Shown here piece by piece: positions 54,850 to 60,883 of a DNA stretch of 60,883 nucleotides (position 1 is its first letter; each line of letters begins with the position of its first letter). The stretch spans positions 1 through 60,883 of the forward strand of contig NZ_JADEWZ010000032.1 in NCBI RefSeq assembly GCF_015207425.1, in the 5' to 3' direction. This DNA comes from Lusitaniella coriacea LEGE 07157 (lineage in GTDB: Bacteria > Cyanobacteriota > Cyanobacteriia > Cyanobacteriales > Spirulinaceae). The position numbers were made by a program, and so were the translations under genes. Below the pieces are notes generated by a model. It was not told the origin of the DNA and did no database searches. It was given only the letters and a program-made list of their open reading frames with translations.

Positions 54850-55322
54850 CATCTGAGGACACAAGCCGACCTAGTGATTCGTCAACCTCGATCTTGTGCG
54901 TTGAGGCTGATACTGTGACGCGGTGACGCGGAGAGTGGGAGACGCGGAGACGCGGTGACACGGAGACGGGGGAGCAGAGGAAGCTGGGGAAGCAGGGGGA
55001 GTTTTTGGATGACACGGCACTTCGACACGCTCAGTGACCGGGTGACGCGGGGACGGGGAGAGGTCGGAACGTCTCTGAGGTTTCACGGCGGTCACAAGCA
55101 TCTGAGGAAAACTGAGGGGCTGTGTTTCGAGGTTTCCTCGAAACCCTGTACGCCCCGTCAGATGTCGCCACCTCCTCAGAGGACGCAAGCCGACCTAGGG
55201 GAGACACGGTGATGACTGAATGATTGATAACTGAAAAAACCTTTTCCCTGTTCCCTTTTCCTAGCAAGGGTTTTAGGGTGTTCACATCAGGCGTTGATGT
55301 GCAATTTGAAGGATTTGATATG
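54850..55322. repeat. Composite repeat (inverted copy), ~470 bp
   Basis: Contains in reverse order the blocks of 46341-46905: GAGGTCGGAACGTCTCTGAG (55068-55087 region) to CAGAGGACGCAAGCCGACCT (55175-55196), the two hairpin arms, and TTTCGAGGTTTCCTCGAAA (55125-55143) in the loop; it ends CAATTTGAAGGATTTGATAT. The spacer 54798-55517 holds nothing else I can name except a GGTCTGTCA remnant (55332-55372). Confidence 0.8.
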
Positions 55323-55517
55323 ACGCGGAGAAATGATTTACCCACAAAAAGAAAACTGACAGACCCCTAGTGGAGAAAAAAGAAATTGCGAAAAGCCTTG
55401 ATATTTCTTAGGGTGGGTAATGTCCGCCTGCCCTAAGTCAGTGCCGTTCGGGTTAAGTTAGTCTAAAATGCATCTACATTTTCCCGCGATTAATTTGGAC
55501 GGATATAAAGCTTTTTT

Positions 55518-58070
55518 ATGCTTCAACGCTTTTACAACAACCTTTCCTTAAAAGGAAAAATTTTTCTCCCCTTACTATCCGTTTTCCTGGGAATGTGGGT
55601 TGTGGGGACGTTGGGGATTGGATATTTTTTGACCCAGCGTTTGGGAACGCTCCTCGAAGCCGAAATCGAAGAACTTGCTTCCGTCGTTCAGTACGCCTTT
55701 GAACAAAAACAGCAACTGTTGTCCTTAAGAACTCGTTGGGTGGCAGACAACAACAACATTTCCCAATTTGTCGCTCAAAAAGATCGGCAGAAACTCCTGC
55801 AAACGTTGTTGCCGATGACCACGCGATTTCAAATTGATTTTGTCAAAATTGTAGACAACAACGGCGCAGTTCTGGTGGAGTTGCGACAGGGAGAAATTAA
55901 CAACCTTCCGTTGCGCGATGAAGCCATTAATCGAGCTGCCAAAAATGGCGTAGATTGGGTGACAACAGTGACCCCAGAAGGCGATGTTCTCTCCCCTGTG
56001 ATCCTCGCCGAACTCACTACAGTCAAATCTCCTCAAGAAATTGTCGGCGGTATTATTGTCGGTTTGACCTTAAGCGATAAAGTACTGCAAAAAATTCGCG
56101 CTCAAACCCATCAACATCTTGCCCTCTTCCATAACTCCGAGGTTGTTGCAGCAACGCTGCCGGACGCAAAAAATACTTCCTGGCAACCGCCTTCTTCTCA
56201 AACACGTCCCAAGGTCATTAAAATTGCCAAAGAAACTTACTTTGCCAAAGCCGTCGAACTCTCTGGAATCAGCGCCGATGCGGGTTTAACTCTGGTCTTG
56301 CTCAACTCAACCACTCCCTTAGAACAGTCCAAACGCCAACTGTGGGCGGGAATTAGTGTTTTATTTTTAGTGGGTGCGGGGAGTGCCACAGTACTCCTGT
56401 TTTATAGCAGTCGCGCGATCGCGCGCCCCCTCCAAGACCTCACCGCCATCGCCTACCACGCCACCCAAGAATCGAATTTCACCGTTCAAGTCCCCATCAA
56501 AACTCACGACGAAGTGGGCGTTCTAGGGAAAGCCTTCAACCAACTCATTCAACAAGTCAACTTTTTGCTCAATCAACAACAAGCAGAAGTTCAACGGCAA
56601 CAACTCCTCGCTCAAGAACTCCAACACACCAAAGAAAAAGCAGAAGCGGCAAATCGCGCCAAAAGCGAATTTCTCGCCAACATGAGCCACGAACTGCGAA
56701 CCCCCCTCAACGCTATTCTCGGCTTCACCCAAATCATTCTGCGCGGCGACACCTCCCCCCAAGAACAACGCAACTACATCGAAATCGTCAACCGAAGCGG
56801 CGAACACCTCCTCTCTTTGATTAACGACATTCTGGCAATGTCGAAAATCGAAGCAGGAAAGATTGTCCTCAACCCCAGCAATTTCGACCTCTACCGCCTC
56901 CTGGACACCCTAGAGGAAATGTTTCGCCTCAAAACCCAAGCCAAAAGCTTGCAACTCCTATTTGAACGCGCCCCAGATATTCCTCAATACCTCAAAACCG
57001 ATGAAAGCAAACTGCGCCAAGTTTTGATTAACCTGTTGAGTAACGCCATCAAATTCACTCAAGAAGGGGGAATCGCCCTGCGCGTGGGTCTTTCAAACTC
57101 AGAGCATCGGGACGCAAGTATCGAACCCTCAGAGATTGAACTCGTGTTTGAAGTGGAAGATACTGGCGCGGGAATAAATTCCGACGAAATTACCCATCTC
57201 TTTGAAGCCTTCAGTCAAACCGAAAGCGGACTCCAATCCAACGAAGGGACTGGATTGGGTTTGCCCATCAGCCAGAAATTCGTGGAACTCATGGGCGGAG
57301 AAATGACCGTTCAATCCACCCCCGATTATGGCAGTTTGTTTCGCTTTAATATTAAAGCCGCTCGCGCGAGTCTCCAAGATATAGAGAAAACCCATCCCCA
57401 AGGCAAAGTCATTGGCATCGAGCAGAGAGAAATAATCCCCCGCATTCTCATCGTCGAAGACAAACCCGTCAATCGGCAACTTCTTACTAAACTCCTGACA
57501 ACAGTGGGGTTAGATGTCAGGGAAGCGAACAACGGAAAAGAAGGAATCGAACTGTGGGAAAGCTGGAAACCCCACTTAATTTGGATGGATATGCGAATGC
57601 CCGTCATGGATGGTTACGAAGCCACGCGGAGGATTAAAGCCCATCCCCAAGGGAAAAAAACGATAATTGTGGCGTTAACAGCAAGTGCCTTGGAAGAAGA
57701 ACGGGCGGAAATTTTGGAAACAGGGTGCGATGACTTCGTGCGCAAGCCATTTCGAGAGGCGGAAATCTTCAACACAATGGCGACACACCTCAACCTCAGT
57801 TATATCTACCAAGAAGATTCCAAAAAAGGATCTCCTCAAGAGTCAAAAGAAACTCTTCAACGCCCCTTGGAAAAACAACTCCAACAGATGCCCTCGGAGT
57901 GGATAGAGGAGTTGAAACAAGCAGCAATTAAGGGACTGGATGATGAAATATTGCAATTAATCGAGAAAATCCCTGAAGATAATGGTAGTTTAGCTGAAAC
58001 TTTAAGGGATTGGACAAATGATTTTGATTTTGATGCCATTCTCGATTTGAACGATCGCGCGAAAATATAA
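55518..58070 (+). CDS. Membrane hybrid histidine kinase (HAMP-HisKA-HATPase-REC)
   Basis: 850 residues. TM1 at about 15-38, an extracellular region of about 240 residues that looks like a Cache-type sensor (TRFQIDFVKIVDNNGAVLVE, VIPL-like strands), TM2 about 276-296, then HAMP from SRAIARPLQDL. HisKA H391 in ANMSHELRTPLNAILGF; HATPase NLLSNAIKF, DTGAGINSDE, GTGLGLPISQKF; REC with D691 in WMDMRMPVMDGYEATRR. The tail QMPSEWIEELKQAAIKG... is shared with neighbouring kinases. The HisKA region is nearly identical to that of the next gene, so the two are a tandem duplication with different sensor halves. Ligand unknown. Confidence 0.93.
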   Translation: MLQRFYNNLSLKGKIFLPLLSVFLGMWVVGTLGIGYFLTQRLGTLLEAEIEELASVVQYAFEQKQQLLSLRTRWVADNNNISQFVAQKDRQKLLQTLLPMTTRFQIDFVKIVDNNGAVLVELRQGEINNLPLRDEAINRAAKNGVDWVTTVTPEGDVLSPVILAELTTVKSPQEIVGGIIVGLTLSDKVLQKIRAQTHQHLALFHNSEVVAATLPDAKNTSWQPPSSQTRPKVIKIAKETYFAKAVELSGISADAGLTLVLLNSTTPLEQSKRQLWAGISVLFLVGAGSATVLLFYSSRAIARPLQDLTAIAYHATQESNFTVQVPIKTHDEVGVLGKAFNQLIQQVNFLLNQQQAEVQRQQLLAQELQHTKEKAEAANRAKSEFLANMSHELRTPLNAILGFTQIILRGDTSPQEQRNYIEIVNRSGEHLLSLINDILAMSKIEAGKIVLNPSNFDLYRLLDTLEEMFRLKTQAKSLQLLFERAPDIPQYLKTDESKLRQVLINLLSNAIKFTQEGGIALRVGLSNSEHRDASIEPSEIELVFEVEDTGAGINSDEITHLFEAFSQTESGLQSNEGTGLGLPISQKFVELMGGEMTVQSTPDYGSLFRFNIKAARASLQDIEKTHPQGKVIGIEQREIIPRILIVEDKPVNRQLLTKLLTTVGLDVREANNGKEGIELWESWKPHLIWMDMRMPVMDGYEATRRIKAHPQGKKTIIVALTASALEEERAEILETGCDDFVRKPFREAEIFNTMATHLNLSYIYQEDSKKGSPQESKETLQRPLEKQLQQMPSEWIEELKQAAIKGLDDEILQLIEKIPEDNGSLAETLRDWTNDFDFDAILDLNDRAKI

Positions 58071-58115
58071 AAACTTTTGTTTTTAAAGCTAAACTAAAAA
58101 AAATGCCGTGCAACA

Positions 58116-60431
58116 ATGCCTTTCAGGAATTATTTAAACGCTCTAAGCGTCGGTCAAAAAATTAGCTGCGGATATGCTTTGGCTCTGGGAATTGCCGTTT
58201 TTGGCACAACAATGGGTAGTATAGTTGGCTATTCCTATCAAAAGCACGCCCGACAATTACTTGAAGATGTTATAGAAGAAACAATTCTGATCGACCGCCT
58301 GCAAATCAAACTCGCTTATACTCAACTTTACCAGCAAAGATTAGAAAAACTTGTCAATCGCCCCAACCAACTCCTCATTGAGTATAAGCTGTTAAAGAAA
58401 TATAGCAAAGATTTAGAAATAGCATGGTCGAAATTAGTAAAATCTTACGATGAAGCAACAGTTGGAGAATATGAAGATGAGTTGGAAGCTTATGAAAGAC
58501 TGATTGAAAGTCATGACAATATCTTGAGAGAATACTTAGGAGAAGTTGATAATTTTGCCCTAGAGTTCGAGGAAAATACTCAAAACGAAGCAGAAATAGA
58601 GCAATTTCTCAAGCAGCCAGCTATTCGATATTTTGAGGATAATGTTAATGAATTTAGTCAAAGTTTAGAAGATTTAAATCAACTCGTCATAGAAGAAGAA
58701 GAAGAAACAACTGCTTATCTGGACAAAATTGAAAAACGTTGGATTCAAATCATTGCAATTAGCCTGAGTTTGTCCACCGCGATCGCGGCAATTCTGGCAT
58801 CTTACACCAGTCGCGCGATCGCGCGGCCCATCAAAACCGTCACCCAATTCGCCCAACAAGCAACGCAAACATCGAATTTTACAACAGAAGTTTCCATCGT
58901 TTCCCAAGACGAAATTGGCATCCTCGCCGATGCGTTCAATCAATTTGTCCGGCAAGTCAACCACCTTCTCCAAGAACAAAAACAAGCCCAACACGCCGCA
59001 GAAGCCGCCAATCGAGCCAAAAGCAAATTTCTCGCCAACATGAGCCACGAACTGCGCACCCCCCTCAATGCCATTCTCGGCTTTACCCAAGTGATTTTGC
59101 GAGACGAAGCTTCCCCCCAAGAACAGCGCAACTACATCGAAATCGTCAACCGAAGCGGCGAACATCTCCTCTCGTTGATTAACGACATCCTGGAAATGTC
59201 CAAAATCGAAGCGGGGAAGATTACCCTCAATCCCAGTAGTTTCGACCTCTATCGCCTCCTGAATACCCTAGAAGATCTCTTTCACCTCAAAGCGCAAATG
59301 AAGGACTTGCAACTCCTTTTTGAAAGAACTCCAGAGGTTCCCCAACACATTACCACCGACCAAAATAAACTACGCCAAATTCTGATTAACCTCCTGGGTA
59401 ATGCCTTCAAATTCACCCAACAGGGTAGCGTTACTTTGCGCGTCGGTGTTGACCGCTCGAATTGCACGGATGCAAACGATCGACGCAACTATCTGATCGA
59501 ACTAATTTTTGAAGTGGAAGATACTGGAATGGGGATTGCCTCAGAAGAAAAAGAGGGGATTTTTGAAGCCTTTGGTCAAAGTGAGAGTGGCGTTCAATCC
59601 CAGACTGGGACAGGTTTAGGGCTGCCCATCAGTCGTAAATTCGTTCAACTCATGGGTGGGGAACTCAACTTTCGTTCGACTCTCAATGGCGGCAGTCTGT
59701 TTTACTTCAACCTGCCAGTACTCTCAACACAACCGGAAAAAGTCAAGCCTCCTAATTCTAAGGAGCGAGTTATCGGTTTAGCACCCAATCAACCCCTCCC
59801 GCGCATTCTTATTGTCGAAGATGAGCCAATCAATCGCAAATTGCTTGTCAAACTTTTAACAGAGGTGGGTTTGGAGGTTAAGGAGGCGGAGAACGGACAA
59901 GAAGCGATTGCAATCTCTCAATCTTGGCAACCCCACTTCATTTGGATGGATATACGAATGCCTGTCATGAATGGGTATCAAGCCACTCAAGCGATTAAAG
60001 CCGATCCGCAAGAACCAAGACCGATTATTGTAGCGCTAACGGCGCATAGCTTTGAGGAAGAACGCTCGGAAATCCTGGAAGCGGGATGCGATGATTTCGT
60101 GCGAAAACCCTTTCAAGCGGCAGAGATTTTTATGGTGATGGCAAAGCATCTCAATTTGCGCTATGTCTACCGAGAACAACAAAAACCCGAACCCCCTCAA
60201 ATCTCTAAGGAATCTCGCGAACAGTCTTTAGTCGCGCAACTCAAAACGATGCCTTCAGAATGGATTGAGAAATTGGAACAGACTGCGATTAAGGGGTCAG
60301 ATGATGAAATTCTGCAAGCGATCGAAAAAATTCCTGAAAGCAATCACCTTTTAAGGAAAACCTTGAGAAATTGGAGCGATGATTTTGATTTTGATGCCAT
60401 TATCGCGTTAATCGAGCAGAGTCGCCTTTGA
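58116..60431 (+). CDS. Membrane hybrid histidine kinase, paralogue of the previous gene
   Basis: 771 residues. TM1 about 14-38 (CGYALALGIAVFGTTMGSIV). The extracellular segment of about 170 residues is acidic and all-helical (LEDLNQLVIEEEEETTAYLD), resembling four-helix-bundle MCP-type sensors and clearly different from the previous gene. TM2 about 210-232, HAMP from SRAIARPIKTV, HisKA H311, HATPase NLLGNAFKF and GTGLGLPISRKF, REC D612 in WMDIRMPVMNGYQATQ. It ends with the shared helical tail (MPSEWIEKLEQTAIKGS). It starts 45 bp after the previous stop, so an operon is likely. Confidence 0.92.
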   Translation: MPFRNYLNALSVGQKISCGYALALGIAVFGTTMGSIVGYSYQKHARQLLEDVIEETILIDRLQIKLAYTQLYQQRLEKLVNRPNQLLIEYKLLKKYSKDLEIAWSKLVKSYDEATVGEYEDELEAYERLIESHDNILREYLGEVDNFALEFEENTQNEAEIEQFLKQPAIRYFEDNVNEFSQSLEDLNQLVIEEEEETTAYLDKIEKRWIQIIAISLSLSTAIAAILASYTSRAIARPIKTVTQFAQQATQTSNFTTEVSIVSQDEIGILADAFNQFVRQVNHLLQEQKQAQHAAEAANRAKSKFLANMSHELRTPLNAILGFTQVILRDEASPQEQRNYIEIVNRSGEHLLSLINDILEMSKIEAGKITLNPSSFDLYRLLNTLEDLFHLKAQMKDLQLLFERTPEVPQHITTDQNKLRQILINLLGNAFKFTQQGSVTLRVGVDRSNCTDANDRRNYLIELIFEVEDTGMGIASEEKEGIFEAFGQSESGVQSQTGTGLGLPISRKFVQLMGGELNFRSTLNGGSLFYFNLPVLSTQPEKVKPPNSKERVIGLAPNQPLPRILIVEDEPINRKLLVKLLTEVGLEVKEAENGQEAIAISQSWQPHFIWMDIRMPVMNGYQATQAIKADPQEPRPIIVALTAHSFEEERSEILEAGCDDFVRKPFQAAEIFMVMAKHLNLRYVYREQQKPEPPQISKESREQSLVAQLKTMPSEWIEKLEQTAIKGSDDEILQAIEKIPESNHLLRKTLRNWSDDFDFDAIIALIEQSRL

Positions 60432-60712
60432 TATAAAATCTGTTTGAATCGCCCTAGTTAGGAGTGATGGGGAGACGCGGGGAAAAGAGCTGGGGAGGCT
60501 GGGGGAGTTTTTGGATGACACGGAGAAGGGGAAGCTGGGGAAGCTGGGGAAGCTGGGGAAGCTGGGGGAGATGAGATGAAACGGAGACACGGGGATGGGG
60601 AGATATTTATAAATCTGTTCCCTGTTCCCTGTTCCCTGTTCCCTGTTCCCTGTTCCCTATTCCCTTTTGCGATCCCGTCCAGTTCCACGTCCCCAACGGA
60701 AACGCTATATGA
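60428..60712. repeat. Repeat cluster with TGTTCCC heptamers and MITE end
   Basis: The left end is the inverse of the ATTCAAC...GATTTTATATC boundary. GGGGAAGCT units repeat near 60527-60570. Six perfect TGTTCCC heptamers (60616-60657) and one TATTCCC follow, the same heptamer family as GGGAATA at 3370. The right end CCAGTTCCACGTCCCCAACG, GAAACGCTATAT matches the right end of the MITE at 17012-17161. Confidence 0.75.
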
Positions 60713-60791
60713 CGATCGCCACATTAAACCGATCGCGCGATTTTCTCAATTAAAGTAGAACAATGAACAAACTCTCCGAGGCTTAAAGTTT

Positions 60792-60883
60792 ATGTTGCAG
60801 GGCAAATTCTTATCAAGTATTAGTTTAATTGGAATAGCGTGCGCGATCGCGGGCTGTCAGCCTCAAACTCCTGTACCCTCCCC
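60792..60883 (+). CDS. N-terminus of a lipoprotein, cut by window end
   Basis: ATG at 60792; the frame is open to the edge. A short basic start and hydrophobic helix (FLSSISLIGIACAIAGC) end in a lipobox with Cys at residue 21, followed by a Pro/Thr-rich linker (QPQTPVPSP). The linker style resembles the PstS-like lipoprotein at 53910. It may be another substrate-binding protein next to the kinases, but only 30 residues are visible. Confidence 0.7.
   Translation, partial: MLQGKFLSSISLIGIACAIAGCQPQTPVPS

Noticed and set aside
11880-60840. Very frequent GCGATCGC octamers as a novel element
   Set aside because: This is the known HIP1 sequence, normal for cyanobacteria.

Overview
The window comes from a cyanobacterial chromosome. 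Direct signs are photosystem genes (psaK, psb27), a PanC/CMK fusion, acyl-ACP reductase beside accA, an aspartate kinase with a four-ACT-type regulatory region, and very frequent HIP1 octamers (GCGATCGC) in both genes and spacers. The abundance of interspersed palindromes, heptamer repeats and MITE-like elements, together with many hybrid kinases and pentapeptide proteins, suggests a filamentous or otherwise large-genome, non-picoplanktonic species. I cannot name the genus.

Layout. 0-12.9 kb holds a transposase tail, an unknown gene, corA, a larB with an unusual C-terminal extension, two small conserved cyanobacterial proteins, a secreted polysaccharide deacetylase, panC/cmk, rlpA, a copper P-type ATPase (ctaA-like) and hemC. 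13-21 kb is accessory: a 1140-residue NACHT NTPase with pentapeptide and TPR-like C-terminus, a tandem array of ~148-bp repeats interrupted by a MITE, then a CHAT-CHASE2 membrane protein with a directly abutting alpha/beta hydrolase. 20.8-29.5 kb has yebC, an SRP RNA, a phasin-like protein, queF, a strong candidate small structured RNA, a small leader ORF overlapping an unknown gene, a single-GAF protein, lysC and a phytochrome-like GAF histidine kinase. 30-36.4 kb has a pentapeptide protein, a secreted GH10-like protein, psb27, a secreted-protein gene broken by a MITE, psaK, trpF, a second SRP RNA overlapping the trpF 3' end, and a Uma2 nuclease. 36.9-46.3 kb is a mostly housekeeping block (folE, SDR, accA, aar, ABC-F ATPase, hydrolase, membrane protein, NDUFAF7-type methyltransferase). 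47-60.9 kb is a signalling island, all on the plus strand: a LOV-domain adenylate cyclase, an HD-like protein, a hybrid kinase next to a REC-adenylate cyclase, a PstS-like lipoprotein, two tandem hybrid kinases and the start of another lipoprotein.

How the genes work together. The signalling island can be read as a cAMP-producing module with a blue-light input (LOV cyclase) and a phosphorelay input (hybrid kinase next to REC-cyclase), plus two membrane hybrid kinases flanked by substrate-binding-type lipoproteins. The 13-21 kb block has the parts expected of NLR-like or caspase-like regulated responses (NACHT, CHAT), but no direct evidence here shows immunity.

Non-coding content is unusually informative. 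One dispersed hairpin family (arms GGTCGGAACG / CGCAAGCCGACC) occurs as a minimal 46-bp form and as forms with other sequence inserted in the loop. At least three distinct short inverted-repeat elements are present, one with a clean 10-bp target duplication inside a gene. All functional statements rest on reading protein motifs by eye; no database search was run.
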